A stretch of DNA of 64,000 bases from Tetraselmis striata (lineage: Eukaryota > Chlorophyta > Chlorodendrophyceae > Chlorodendrales > Chlorodendraceae), in assembly GCA_006384855.1 (NCBI GenBank), contig VCJN01002223.1, positions 221,096 to 285,095 on the forward strand, written 5' to 3'. Made by a program: the position numbers and the translations under genes. How positions within the stretch are numbered: the stretch's first letter is position 1; each line of letters opens with the position of its first letter. Shown piece after piece: positions 1 to 11,644 of this stretch. Under the pieces are notes generated by a model. The model worked only from the letters and a program-made list of their open reading frames with translations, had not been told where the DNA came from and ran no database searches.

Positions 1-115
1 ACAAGGAAATGTGCCGACGGCGAATCGAACCTGCGCACGGGCGTGCGCGCCTAACGAGCGTCATTTTTAAACACGCGCAGCCCAAAAGTAGCAACGATGC
101 TTGTTTTGTTATATA
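1..115 (-). repeat. Left half of an interspersed repeat split by a transposon
   Basis: The reverse complement of this stretch resembles 14945-15070 (shared: a TATATAACAAAACAA segment, a GCGCGCACGCCCGTGCG segment and a GGTTCGATTCG-like box). The other half of the same copy resumes at 4206, so the 4.1 kb between is an insertion. Further copies lie at 14855-15520 and 21280-21935. The GGTTCGATTCG box resembles a tRNA B box, but no full cloverleaf can be drawn; a tRNA-derived SINE-like origin is only a guess. Confidence 0.6.
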
Positions 116-129
116 TGTTGAGACTTAGG

Positions 130-720
130 TAGGAACATGACTTGTTTGCAAACAAGTCACTGTCAATATGACTTGTTTGCAATCAAGTCAAATTGTATGT
201 TTTGTTCGCAAACAAGTCAAAAATTAATGCCATGTGTGCACATAGGTCATAATTTCTGACCAAAGTGGCAACCCAGCCATTTTGACTGTTTTGGTTTCGC
301 ATAGGACATGGTCAAAATGTCATGTGTACGCTTAAGTCAGTTATGATGCCATATGTGTGCAAACCGGCCATTGTGGCCATGGTTTCTTCGTCGCTTTGTT
401 TTTACATTGGCTACCGGTGGAGTGCACACTGGACCGATCCCAAGTGCGAACATGCCGTTTGTAGGCGACGTATTCTACATAGGTCAAATAGAGTGCCATG
501 TTAGCATACTGGCCATCAGAAATGGTGGCAAATGTGAAAACATTTGATATATTCCGTAAATTTATCAAATTTGAGCTGTTTCCGTGTGTTTTATTTATTT
601 AAAAGATCCCATTCCATTTCTAGGCGATGCGTACTTCACGTGTCAGATGGAGTGCCATGTGTGCACACATGGCATCGCAAATGTTGGCAGATGTGAGAAC
701 ATTCGACAATTCTTACATTC
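130..720. repeat. Subterminal palindrome array, left end of Ginger-like element
   Basis: Degenerate copies of GACTTGTTTGCAAACAAGTC and its halves recur here (clearest at 138-159), decaying inwards to forms such as CATGTGTGCACACATGGC around 655-675. The mirror-image array is at 3850-4185. Clustered subterminal motifs in DNA transposons are usually transposase-binding sites; that role is inferred. Confidence 0.7.
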
Positions 721-819
721 TTACATTTTCAAATTAATCAAATGTCGCGCGGTTGCCAATTATTTCCTTTACCTATCCGAACCCCCAACACGGACTGAAC
801 GGGGGGTGCGCTCGTTGAG

Positions 820-1332
820 GCAGCTTAGTCATCCAACGAAGCGTCCATTTTTCGGCGGTGAGCTTTATTGCCGTACGGGTACCCGTATAGTGCAGCGGAT
901 CGGGCCTATAGGTGCATGACTAAAGCGCTTATCTACTGGCATGTACTACTAAGTACTATAATCCACCCGCCCGCCCGCCCACCCACGGTCCTTAATTACA
1001 CAGCCGTCCGATTACGATCTCACGGTTGGGAGGCTATGAGTACTGGTACTCGCTACTCGCTGTTGGTAATGGAAAAAAAAGCTCTGGTACTTCAAAGCGC
1101 TAGCAATGCGAACGCTCGCTGCTGGTACTGGTACTCGCTACTCGCTCCTGGTAATGGTTAAAAAAATTCTGGGACTTCAAAGCGCTGGCAATGCAACGCT
1201 CGCTGCTGGTAGTTCAAAGCGCTGGCAATGCAATTGATGGAACTGTAGGCCAGCCAGTGATATAGAACCCGTTCTTTTAAAATTTTCTGAAAAATCGACG
1301 CATCGCTGATTCAACTGTCAAGTTACTTCATA
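820..1332. repeat. About 500-bp interspersed repeat R, copy 1
   Basis: This segment recurs, interrupted, at 16958-21035. Shared landmarks are GAAGCGTCSATTTTTCGGCG, the GCAGCGGATCGGGCCTATAG stretch, blocks of GGTACTGGTACTCGCTACTC, GGAACTGTAGGCCAG and a CGACGCATCGCTGATTCAAC tail. Here it runs up to the stop codon of the integrase pseudogene, so it may be a 3' flank shared by related transposons. It supplies the empty-site reference for the insertions at 17001-18005 and 18297-20868. Confidence 0.7.
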
Positions 1333-3862
1333 CAGGTTAGCGCATGATGCATTGCCCTCATGGATATGGTTATGGCATCTAAAGTTGCAAGTGGGGCTCG
1401 CCTTACGGCAGGCACATGCGTTGGTCATGCATGGCCCTTTGCAACTGCACTTTACCATACCTTGCCCACCATGTTGTGACACAGCCTTCATAGCATCTCG
1501 AAGCGTGATCATTTTCCTTTGGCTTGGGTCCTGCCACTTCTCCACCACTCGGAGTGAAACCCTGTGTTGTACGGCCATGTTGCGATCTGAGAAGCCAACG
1601 GCCAGTTATTGAGCGTGTTGTGCTCCGCGCAGCAAATGCGGATCTTCTCTTCAATTGCCCTATTGAAGCGCTCGCCCCCGTCGTTGCTGGGACTGTGCCT
1701 TGGGCGCCCATTGACCATGGTGCACCCAAGCCACATGTCCTTTAATGTAGCTATTACCTGCGGCATCACATACGGTCGGCGAGTTCAACAGCGTAGAAGT
1801 GACTGGGCGAGTAGGCACGGATATTACAATAGGGCTACAGGAAATTTTGCAAGCATGCAAACATGGCTTACATCGGCCACATCGGCGGTTGACATCCTCT
1901 CCGGCCCGGCCACCGGCGCCGTTCCAGCACCACCGCGCCCGCGCGCATGAGGAGCGGTATCACCTACATCAGCACCGCACGGCATACCGGCAATATTAGC
2001 ACCAACGCTGTGAGCGGCAATCAACAATGACAACTTGCCTACTGCCTGCAGGCACGAGCTGTGCATGCCACAGCGGGTAGGGACTTGGGCGCATCTGCCG
2101 ACGGTCCGCGCCACGTACCAGCAACAACATGGCTGCCGTCACCAGCCGTGGCAGCAGCATCACCATCGCTAGCATGACCGGCATCATCAGCATCATCATC
2201 ATTGCATGCATCGTCAATATAACAGCATGCCTGCAACGTTTCAATGCTAGCACCAGCGGTGTCAGCGGCAAGCGACCGCATGAGCATGTATGTGACGTGA
2301 AGCAAACAACAATGCAGGCGCCATGAACGATTCAAGCGATATTGATAAGGCGACGTACCTGCAGCGGCATGGTCGCCATCGCGTGCGCCAGCAGCAGACA
2401 ATCCTACACCGGAGGTGGCGTTACGTCCAGCAAGGCCATAAAACTCTCGCCCGTTGTCGGCTTGTAGGATGAGAGGAGGTCCAATAAGGCAAAAGAGGCG
2501 GAAGAGGGTGGCTGCTATGGTGTCTCTCTAAACACACAGACAAAGCATATCAGTAAGCAAAGCCAACAAGTAGCATGCGCGCGGCGGGTGTGGGTCCGGA
2601 AGAGAGGGGAGGGGGAAGGTCCTCACCTGCTTGTTAGGCAGTGGGGCAGTGAAGCCTAGCTTTAACCCGTGGTCGACGTAGGTAAGCAAAAACTCGTATC
2701 TTGCATATTCACTACTTTGGTAGTCCACGAGGTCTACCTCACCCCGAACTTCCCCTTCGACAGGATCGGCCGACTGCCGGCCTTGGCCTTTCTGGGATGC
2801 GGGCGATTAGTCTGGCAGGTGGCGCACGTCTCCACGAACAAGTCTACGACTCTACGAGGGATGTTGAAGTATTTCTGCGACAGCCGCCTGTGCAGGGTTT
2901 TGCCCTACGAGAGCACCCACAAAGGATTCAACACTACCACAAGAAGTCCCCCCCCCCCCCCCCCCCGGGCACCACGCCAACGGTCAGAGACATAGGTTAA
3001 TATTGTAGGGACAAGTTAGCGGCTTTGCTTAGGGAAAATTCTCGACCTCACCGTACAGTGACCGCCGTCATGATGCGCTTGTCGTATGTGGTCTAAAACC
3101 ACACCGGTGTGGCTCGCCAGGACTAGCGGCTCTTGCGAGTGACATATATACCCTCCGCGTTGTTGCGCAGGGTTTGTTCCGCCCTCTCGCCGATCATCAC
3201 CACTTGATAACGGCGGTGGTTGCGATAGATACGCTCAGAGCGCTGCGTACCGGCACGACAAGTCGACAGAAGTGAACGCGACGTTTCGGTTTTCCTTTTT
3301 TGCTTTTTCAAATTGGCGGGCGAGATCATCCCGGAGCTTCCCCTCTCGGAAGCAGGTAGCGAGTCCAACGCCATGACATCGCGCTTGGCCAGGGCCCAAG
3401 CCTCCTCGGTTAGCAAGCTAATGTTGGGCTTGCTCTACTCGAGCCAATCCTGTAGCTTGTCGGTGAAGGCGGTTTTGTGGAGTGCCAGGCGGCGGCAAGC
3501 TCCACTGTTTCCTGCCCGCTTCACGGCCTGCGGCGGCGGGCGGGCTGCTGGCCGCCGCTGCGGGCTTCTGGGCGGTAGGCCGGGCGCGATTCGGCAGCGC
3601 GATCTGCTTCTGCCGCGGTGGGATTGATTGCAGAGTTACGGCGGGTGGCAGCCATTGATGATGTCGGTAGTAAGGGCACACGATGCGTGGACGATAGGAG
3701 GATCCGGGGGTTGCAGCGATGTGTGTGAGCCGAGCGCAGGAGTTGCTGGATCAAATAATGCACCGTCCCCGCCCCCGCTGCTTGAGGCGCAGCCCGCCGG
3801 ACAATTTGAACCTTTTCAAATCGATCCCGCAAAGCTGCTACATGGGACATTTTATATGACAT
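1318..3862 (-). pseudogene. Decayed Ginger/KRBA2-type DDE integrase (transposase) with C-terminal CXC cysteine motif
   Basis: Read on the minus strand, the pieces appear in the expected order. A possible N-terminus begins at M (3847). At 2940-2760 lies an H2C2 zinc finger (H...CATCQ, preceded by LSQKYFNIPRRVVDLF). The core follows: first Asp in YVDHG (about 2660), second Asp in QADNGREF (about 2440), and Glu in GRPRHSPSNDGGERFN (about 1690). Donor- and acceptor-like sites at 2629, 2519, 2426 and 1761 suggest introns. A cysteine-rich tail (CSCKGPCMTNACACRK, then C...CH...C) ends at 1318. All three catalytic acidic residues survive, but frameshifts near 2745 and 1560 break the frame. This domain order is that of KRBA2/SCAND3-like integrases and their Ginger relatives. 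Family call fairly sure; exon limits approximate. Confidence 0.65.
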
Positions 3863-4185
3863 GTGTGCAATCAGATCATGTTTGCATGGGCCCGTGTACG
3901 AACAAAATCAGACATTGACTTTTTTGCAAATTGATCAAATTGTGTAGATGGTTTGTGTGCACACATGGCAAAAGAACATGCCATGTGTGCAAAGAAAACA
4001 TTGAAAATGACTTGTTCGCGCATATAAGTCACTTGTACATCACTTTGTTTGCATAAAAGTCACTTAATTAGACAATGGTTTGTTTGCAAAGAAATCAAAT
4101 TTGATGATTTGTTTGCAAACAAGTCAAATAATGTATGACTTGTTTGCACACAGGATGCATTGATGACTTGTTTGCAAACAAGTCA
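3850..4185. repeat. Subterminal palindrome array, right end of Ginger-like element
   Basis: Mirror of the array at 130-720. It holds several full or half copies of the TTTGCAAACAAGTC palindrome, the best at 4164-4185, just inside the right inverted repeat. Confidence 0.7.
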
Positions 4186-4205
4186 TGTTGCTACCTCGGT
4201 CTTAA

Positions 4206-4330
4206 TATATACACCCGGTAGGCGGTACCGTACGGCTCGATGTACCGCGTGGGGCACCGATTTAAAGTTATTGAGCCGTTAAAAACTAGTTCATAACTTT
4301 TTACGCCTGTAGTATGCTCTTCGTCGACTT
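4206..4330 (-). repeat. Right half of the split interspersed repeat
   Basis: Reverse complement of the segment at 14855-14960. CGTGGGGCACCGATTTAAAG corresponds to the CTTCAAATCGGTGCCCCACG block there, and the outer edge CTACAGGCGTAAAAAG matches CTACATGCGTCAAAAG at 21274. It continues the copy begun at 1-115. Confidence 0.6.
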
Positions 4331-5498
4331 ATTGCACCACGTATGAATATGTCTATAAATAATATGTTCGAAAGCCTATTTTGTTGATGGATTTTGAGAT
4401 TTTCATCCCGAGGATTTGGAAAATTTTCCTTTCGGGAGGAATGCTGGCCTGGGCAACTCTACCCTGCATCTCATATGTAGTTGCAATTTTATCACTGACC
4501 ACATAATGACCTGATCCAGTAGTGACCTCATGAGGTCGCCTCATGATCTTTCGCGGATGTGGCGAACGAACGTGATAGTTCACGTTATATCGTTCGGACA
4601 GTAGGCGAGTGAAAGTAAGCAGGTAAGTACAACGGCACTTACCTGCCAAGCCCCCGCACCGCTAACCCCGCACCCGGCATGGACACAGATATCCGAAACC
4701 CGGGGCGGAGATAGCAGTGAGGTTTATAACCATCACCGCCGCCGGGAATCGAACACTGAGCCAACCGCATGATAGTCTAACCGCATGATGGTCGCCTCAT
4801 GATAGTCTTCGTTTATTTTATCTTTTTGGTTACAGGGAGAGCGTCAAGAGAATGCACGCAAAGTACTGGGGAAGGAAAAGCCTACATTTAAGCAGAACCC
4901 TCTTAGCGCCGGGCCGCGGGGCCCTATTTATATGCTCTTCGTCCACTACCTGGTACTCCCGTCGTATGTGTACCGCCGTACCTGTACCCTGCTTGTACTG
5001 TGGACCGTGGACGTTTCCTATTGCCCTTTCGGGTGGTTTCCTGATCGCCTTTTGCAGCTAGCTCATGTAACTACATGGGTAGGGTACCGGTACTGCTGGT
5101 ACCGGAAAATACCGGCATGTACCAGCCACGGGGATGATTTTGTTTTTCCCGCCCCCGGGACAGGACGACTGGCACCAGTGAAACCCTTGCAGCGTCTCGA
5201 CGACGGCCTTTTAGGCAGCAATCCAGTTACGGAAAGCCCTGGGTAGGCGACGCTCCGTTATAGACTTATATTAATTATAAGCAAAATGCCGAAGCATTCC
5301 ACGGGGATGATATCATCCTCCCGCCGTGGTATTATTGGTGCCAGTGTAAGGATTAGTACCGTACACGTGAGTCCCGGTACCTACCAGCGTGCATCGCACC
5401 GCCGCGCGCGCTCGCCGCCTCCGACCGTGTAGTATGCAACTGGGCGGATGAGTTTATCAGGGAGCGCTGGAGTACGGTAGGATATTCCGAAGTACCGG
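4331..5498. other. Stretch without a recognisable gene
   Basis: No supported coding region. A tRNA B-box-like GTTCGATTCCC is present on the minus strand near 4750, without a matching T stem. The segment 5149-5208, around ACTGGCACCAGTGAAACCCT, recurs almost unchanged at 43407-43462 next to the tyrosine-recombinase element, so it is another dispersed repeat. GGTACC-rich simple sequence is common from 5060 to 5512. Confidence 0.5.
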
Positions 5499-5512
5499 CA
5501 ATCCTTACCGGT
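5499..5512. repeat. Target-site duplication, element 3' side
   Basis: CAATCCTTACCGGT, repeated exactly at 10102-10115. The two copies bracket the non-LTR element at 5513-10101. Confidence 0.85.
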
Positions 5513-8500
5513 GTGAATTACAAAAAGGACAGTTCCCCAGAATTAAAAAATCAACGCAGCAAGCCGCCTAAAAGCGGCCCGCATCCCGCATGAGGCGGGA
5601 TGGATGAGTGATGCGCGCACGGTTCAGAGTCCGGGCCACGCGAGCACGTGTGTGTGTGGGTGATCCTCGGACGTGCTGTGCAGCTTCAACAACGGGATGG
5701 CAGACGAATCTGCGCCGTCTGATGAGGCAGCGAGCGCGCTCTCGAGCGGCCACCAAGCTCAGGACCCCGAGGAAATCTCTTGCGAGCAAGGCCTCCTGGT
5801 GAGCCCGGGTGATGCACCGAGTGCCCCGCGATGAGAGGGCACCCCGATCCGCAGCCTAGCATGCGATACCACGCACTGTGCGGTGCACCCCCTTGCTGAC
5901 CTCACCCACTGTGCCGAAGACCATGCCTGTGTACTCCGACATATCCAGGATGTCTCGAAGAGGACCCTTCTGCCCGGGCTCCGTGTTGTGCCACGCCGCA
6001 TCCCGCGCAGCCAACCCCCGTTGTATGTCGCCCAACAGGGAGCGCTCAAACCGATCCACAGCCGTGGCCCGGGGCACTGAAGTGTACTTGACCCCGTACC
6101 GCATAGTCTTGAACTCCAACAGCCTGGACTTCAAGCTCCGGGGATCATAGCTCCCGGTCACGACGTTGAACGCCGGAAGGGAGAGGTCTGCGTCCGGCAC
6201 TACGTCCTTGAGCTCATCCCCGGTTACGGTGTTGCCGAGAGGCACTGCCTGCTGGAACAAGTCATCCACCTCCCGCCGTACTGCGATACCTAGGTCGTGA
6301 ACACAGTGATCGCGGAAGGCATCTGCGATAGCGTCGTGCTGTACACGCCAGTGAGCGTCTCCAGGCGCCGGGAGGTTCATGAGCGCGTCGCCGTATAGAT
6401 CAACAATGACAGGGCTGTGCTCTGTCGAGGGCAGAATGATCTGGCACCCAACCACCGGGGCCAAGCACGGGCTAGGCAGAAAGAAGTACCCGGCAGCGAC
6501 CTCCCGCAGCTCATGCGGAGTCATGGCTGTCCGCGCGGTGGGGATGGCCACTGTCCACATGCCTGACGCCGCGTCGAGCTGGTTGAACAAGATCCGTTCC
6601 CTACATGTGGCGGGGAGAGCGCACATACACCTCATTTCGAAGCCGAGAGTTGTTGGCCTGGTCTAGAAATGCCGTCAGCTCCTTTTGCGAGCCCGACGCA
6701 GCCTCCACTTCCCGCTCCATCTGGCGCGCATATGGGTCGCCGAGATGGCCAGCAGTAGCCACTTGGAGGCGGCCCCACGCCTCGCGCATCTCCGCGGCGT
6801 AGCTGTCCGACCCATGAGCATCGTTGAGGAAGTGGTCATACTGGCGGGCGGAAGAATTTGCGTTGAAGCTGCCTCGGCCAAGTACGGACCCGAGCTGTGG
6901 GTCGAAGAAACCAAGGGTGGGGGTGTTGGTGCCGGAGTTCCTAGTCAGGAACCTTGGGAGGATGGCATTCATGCAGCCGACGAAGGCGGCATCACGAACG
7001 GTAGCCATGCGGCGGATGCCAGCTCCCTTCAATCGAGTGGGGAGGTGAAGCCTGCTGCGCGCCCCGGCCACTGCATCCTCGCTCAAGGTAGTCACCTCCG
7101 CTGCCATGGGGCCGGGGTCGTGCAAAAGCTCCGCCAAGAAATCGGTGACCACCGGATTGGTGTCGGTGCCGTACGTGGAGGGATCAAAAGAGACCCCTAG
7201 CACCCGTTCGACCGCCGCGAGGATGGTGGCATCCACCGCCTCCGCAAAGGCCTCCACCTCGGACGGAAGACAATTGCGGAGCCAATACCCCGCCTTGTGT
7301 TGCATGCTATGCTTGAGCAGGGCCCATGCGTGGTGATGCAAGGCGTGGGTGTACCGACGGCTGGGCTTGGCAGATAGAAGCCTGCTCAGGCTAGCGTCCA
7401 CCTCCTCTCGTAGCTCCTCCGCCTTGCCGCGCATGTACGCCTGCACATACTCTGGCGATCCGAGCGGCACGTTCAGGACCGCGATGCCGTGATGGCCATC
7501 TAGCTCGGGCCACTCGATGTCGGCCGGAGCCTCACACCGCGCGGCCTCCATGTCAGCGCTGTACGCATGCATCTTGTCGAAGCGCACCTCAAGCCCCACG
7601 GACGCCTTGATGGACGTGCGGAAGGCGTGAAGAGCCGGCCAAACGTGCTCCGGAAGGCCCACCAGAAATCCATCGTCGGCGTTGAAGCGCGCCGCCCCGT
7701 CATTGACCTCCAACGTGGTATCACACTGCTGCACCTCGGGGTGAATCGCGACGCAAAAGGAAGTCGTGGCCAAAGGTGCGCCCTGTTGCACGCCGTCCTC
7801 CGACCGTAGAGGGGCGGACCGGTCGTCCACGACCAGATATGAATCCGTGGAGAGGGAGGCTAGGAGCGCAGGGATGACAGGGTGTAGTGGAGAGCAATCG
7901 ATGTGGCTTTGGATGATGGTGCGGCGCCATGCCTCGTTGTAAGCGTTGCGAAGGTCTGTGTGGACGATGACGGCACGTGGGCCAAGCTTCTCGGCGATGA
8001 GCCGGACGCCGTGGATGAGCACAGAGTCGCCCGCGGGAATGCCAACGCCAAGCTGAGATGGAGCGAGCACTGACACGTATGCCTCCTTCATCTTGTCCAC
8101 CACTGCCCGCTCCGCTGCGCGCCGCTCCGCCTCCTCGACTGCCACAGGCCGCACGTCCGGGGTCCTCCCCTCGCCTAGCTTCTTGACCGGTGCCACGAGC
8201 CTAGCAGACGCGAAGAGCCGGTTGAACCACCCGGGCAGGCGACCTTGGAGGTACATGGAGGCGACCTCCGACATGGCGCGGACTGCCGCGGGCCCGGACG
8301 CCGGGGCGTATTCGCCCACCAAGCAGCGGAGATACTCGTTGCGCATGCCTGAGGGCCCCGCCGCCACGTGCTGCTTGAGTTGCTGGTACGGCACGCGCAT
8401 GTCCACCGTCAGGGCGGCCTCGTCCACCGGAATGTCATACGCGGCGTCTGGGACGGGACGGGTGCTTGTCGCGCAGCTGGGCGAGGATAGCATGATCGGA

Positions 8501-10101
8501 CAAGTCGCCCATACCCTTAGAAGATAGTCGGCCCGCCGCTCGGGAGAGCTCTCCGTCCTCCACCAACGCCACAACGGTGTCTGCGGTGCCCACAAGCAGC
8601 GCCGCAAAGAGATCGGCGTCCGTCCGACGCTGGCGGGCATGTCCGGCGTAGAACGCCTCAGTGCGCGCGTCGTCCCATGAGCGCACGAGTTCGGTCATGC
8701 GCCTCTCCGCGAAAGCGCGGAAGCGCCACGCCAAGGCTTGTAGCCGCCGCCGTCCGCCTCGGCTCGGGGCCCTAAGCAACAATTGCGGCAGCAGGTACTT
8801 CCACTTAAGCGCCCTATCCAACACCACGGGGTCATCGGCCTCCATCGCCGCCACCACCCGCTCATTCACGCAGCGTTGTGCCTCCGCCCACGCTTCTTGA
8901 AAGTCAATAGGCACCGCCGTCTCCATGGACATCTCCGCCGGCATGTGCACCATGTCCACGTCGGAGAGGTGGTCCACCGCACCCCACCCCACCCCACCCC
9001 ACCCCGTCGCCGGCTGGAGATGGGCGAGTAGGGGGGGGCGGATACCGAGCCCGTGAGGCTTGGCTACCGGGGTGGCCGGCCGGTGCACCCACCTCTGGCG
9101 GCGTGGGGGCAACAACCGGGGGCGCTGCGACGCCCCGGAACGCAGCGACGGACGGCAGTGCGGGCGACGGCAGCACTGACGATTGTCCAGCTCCACCGGC
9201 GCGGCGCGACCCCCGACGGCGGTGCCGCTCGGCCAGCACGGCGCGCGCCTTGGCTAGCCACGCGGCGGCGACTTCGGTGAAAGCCAACACGTCGGCCGGG
9301 TGGTGCATGACGCGGGCGGGCTGGATCGACCTGGCTGCGGCGTCAATCCTCGGCGCCCACGCGGCGCCCGCGGCGACGCCATCGACTGAAAGCGCGTCGG
9401 CGACTGTCCAAGCCGCTGCCGGCGCTACGCCCCGCTGCGCCGGCCCGCTGTCGTGTAGTCTGGAATGCAGGCGGGCGAGAGCATAGAGGCTGGTGAGCGC
9501 TAGGCCGCGGTTGCCGCCGCGCGGCCGCGGCTGGGGCCGCTGGGAGACTTCCTGGCCGGTCGGAGCGCCATCGTGATCGCGCTGCGACGCGCCGGGCCCC
9601 GAAATACTGCTGAAAGTACTGCGGCGAGGCGACGACACAGGCGAGGCAGCGCGCGCGCCGGTCGTACCTGCCGCGCCCGTCGCGGACTCGGGACTCGACG
9701 ACCGGCTCACCGCCTGGGCGTACGTGGTAGCCGGCGGAGCGGCAGCCGCGGGCGGGCTCGGCCTTGGCTGGGTGGCGTCGGGTGCACTGCCGCTGGACGG
9801 TGTTGCCGCGGGCGACGCTCCCGCCGCACGCGATGCGCCGGGGCTGCCTGATATACTGCACGATGTACTGGGGGGCGGCGGCGACCCGGGGTCAACGGCG
9901 CGTTCTGCCGCACTATCGGCGGAAGGCGCAGACATCGCGCGGCGCCCCGCCGGATACAAGCGACCCGCCACAGCCCGGGCATAACGGTGACGTCGCGTGG
10001 GAGGGGGTTGAGGGCAGCTACGCGATCTGGGCGGCGGGTGAGGCATGGCGACGCACGGCCCCGCAGCGCCTCCGGGGCCGCTGGTGGGTGGGGCCGGTCC
10101 C
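5513..10101 (-). mobile_element. Full-length non-LTR retrotransposon with restriction-like endonuclease (R2/CRE-like)
   Basis: A 4.6 kb element in reverse orientation, bounded by a perfect 14-bp duplication. The sense order is a proline/serine-rich N-terminus, reverse transcriptase, then a C-terminal PD-(D/E)XK endonuclease. The 3' end has no poly(A): it ends CTTTTTGTAATTCAC after two small hairpins (GCCGC/GCGGC stem and CCCGC/GCGGG stem, 5560-5600), as expected of elements whose transcriptase recognises a folded 3' tail. Three more copies with the same 3' end begin at 18297, 18729 and 20838. Reverse transcriptase plus restriction-like endonuclease defines the R2/CRE/NeSL group in the broad sense; clade placement is inferred. 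Confidence 0.85.
5568..10046 (-). pseudogene. Retrotransposon polyprotein: reverse transcriptase plus restriction-like endonuclease, frameshifted
   Basis: The single original frame is now in pieces. The N-terminal part starts at M (10046) and is rich in Pro, Ser and Ala. Frame breaks occur near 9000, in a (CACCC)n run, and near 8455, where GGGAC is doubled. The transcriptase spans about 8450-6610: LRNAYN carries the first catalytic Asp, DGVQQGAPL follows, and NADDGF is the active site (about 7675). A 4-base insertion near 6630 (CACATACACC here, CACACC in copy 18729-20798) breaks the frame before the nuclease. The nuclease has VPDADLS (about 6195) and LLEFK (about 6112), a PD...ExK signature. 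A TAG at about 5864 truncates the last 100 residues, which the other copy still reads through to RDAGRF. Dead as it stands; the lesions are small. Confidence 0.8.
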
Positions 10102-10115
10102 CAATCCTTACCGGT
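10102..10115. repeat. Target-site duplication, element 5' side
   Basis: Second copy of CAATCCTTACCGGT, directly followed by GGTAC/GTACC-rich simple sequence (ACAGGTAGTCGCTACCTGTACC), the presumed kind of target. Confidence 0.85.
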
Positions 10116-11640
10116 ACAGGTAGTCGCTACCTGTACCTGTACCTGATACCGTTAGACCGTATGGGATAACACCTGACTTCCTAATTAGAAAATATGCATA
10201 GTGGAGGAGGGAATGACATGAATGACATGACATGACATGTGGGAGAACCCATGTGCATCTACATGGGCCACCTGTGAGAAAGGAGCGACAAGAACATAGT
10301 TGCCTCCCCTTACATAACTCTAGGGGCGCTGCTGCTAAGCCGAACAGCAAGCAAACGAACTAGTCCTCGGCGGCACCCGCCGGGGGGGGGGGGGCACTAT
10401 GCATGTGTGGGGCTAGAGGCAGTGCGAGCGGCAACGGCGGTGTTGGCCGCGGAGGCATTGTCCATTTGTCTGACCTTTTTGGCGCATCGGACAACCCTAA
10501 CCATGGAGGCTTGGGCCGTTGCATGTTTACCCCGCCACAAAGCAGCTAGCACGCATGATCAACCAACATGGGCGCGACAGTATCATGCAGCTTATGGAGC
10601 CTGCGCAGCACACGGCAAGCTCGGGCGTGCACATGAGGGGAGTAAACCGTAAACTCACCCCTCGCGAACGCCGGCGCCGCACATACCTCGGCGCGCGGCC
10701 TCACCTCTGGGGGTTCGGCCACGCCAGGAGCGTAGAGCGGCCGCCGCATCCGCAAGGATGTAGGGAGGCGAGGCTAGGAAACACTCTTGCATGCAGCGGC
10801 GCAGCCGCCGGAGGGGGCGCGCTTGCGGAAGGGGTCAGCCAAGGTCTAGAAGGAGTTACAGCAGCCGCGGCGGCAGCAGCGGTAGTGATGGCGACAGCGG
10901 CCGGCTGCGCAACCGGATCGGGCCAGACCGCAAAAAAAGGCGGCACGCCCGGATACATCCCGCTCCAAGGCATAGGCGCCCGCCGCCCGGCAGCGGCCCA
11001 CCAAGAGCGGAGGATCGTGGGTGCGGCGGGCCCGGCGGCACCATCCCCACCTCCACGTGGTGGGCGGTGGTAACACCTAAGACCCGTGCCCGGTGGTGCG
11101 ACGTCGGACTGGCATGATGGGCGAAGGGGCCGACTTGTGCGGATGCGCCCATCGTGCTGCCGTTTATTGTCAGTGCAAAGGATTCTATGTATAGCTTTTT
11201 GTTATATCTACCTGCCAAGAGAATGATTCAGAATGTTTGAAACGAGAATGATTCTAGAATGATTACAGAATGATTTGACCTTAGCTCTTTCATCATTCGG
11301 GTTTTTTCTAGGGCGTGTCACGCGCTCTCGGCGGACACCGCGCCGCATTGGCGGCTGCTGGCATGTCATCGAACAACCGATCACGCGCCCGCTATACTCG
11401 GCAGGCCACCCGCTACCTCATAACTCACGCTGTCGCATAATCGCCTCACAAGCGCTGTCAGAGGCCCTTTACTTCCGTGCTAGCTAGTGCACAGTATGGA
11501 CGCGCCTAGTGGCTCGCTCGCGGAAGACGCATGGTCATCTCTTCCCGCCACGCCATGTATGCCGTTCTCGCCTTTTCCCCCGTTCCTTTTACGCTCGCGC
11601 TTTCTCCCTCTCCCTCTCTATCCCTCTCTCCCCTACCCCG
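10116..11640. other. GC-rich stretch, no supported gene
   Basis: Several overlapping open frames exist on both strands but show no domain and look like chance frames in GC-rich DNA. There is a short TGACA(TGA) tandem run at 10212-10240 and a G run at 10382-10394. Confidence 0.4.
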
Positions 11641-11644
11641 CTAG

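Larger units (their letters stand above)
116..4205 (-). mobile_element. Ginger-like DNA transposon with terminal inverted repeats
   Basis: The left end (TGTTGAGACTTAGGTAGGAA...) and the reverse complement of the right end (TTAAGACCGAGGTAGCAAC...) match over about 45 bp and run into the same palindrome. TATATA flanks both sides (110-115 and 4206-4211); the uninterrupted repeat near 14950 has a single TATATA-type site, so a target duplication of about 6 bp fits. The element carries a decayed H2C2-DDE integrase on the minus strand (separate entry) and arrays of short palindromes inside both ends. TGT-type ends, long inverted repeats and a gypsy-like integrase are features of the Ginger group of cut-and-paste transposons; the assignment is inference. 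Confidence 0.7.

Noticed and set aside
1..100. tRNA-like sequence at the left edge
   Set aside because: Only a B-box-like block and one stem; the same block recurs in a 650-bp repeat, so it is repeat DNA rather than a tRNA gene.
130..720. CRISPR-like array of short palindromic repeats
   Set aside because: Spacing and sequence are irregular, repeats occur as mirror-image arrays inside transposon ends, and no cas genes exist; the genome is eukaryotic.
4640..4780. Possible tRNA gene on the minus strand around a GTTCGATTCCC box
   Set aside because: The T stem does not pair and no acceptor stem or convincing anticodon arm can be drawn.
10519..11117. Open frames on both strands near 10.5-11.1 kb
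   Set aside because: Overlapping frames of similar length on opposite strands with low-complexity residues; typical chance frames at high GC.
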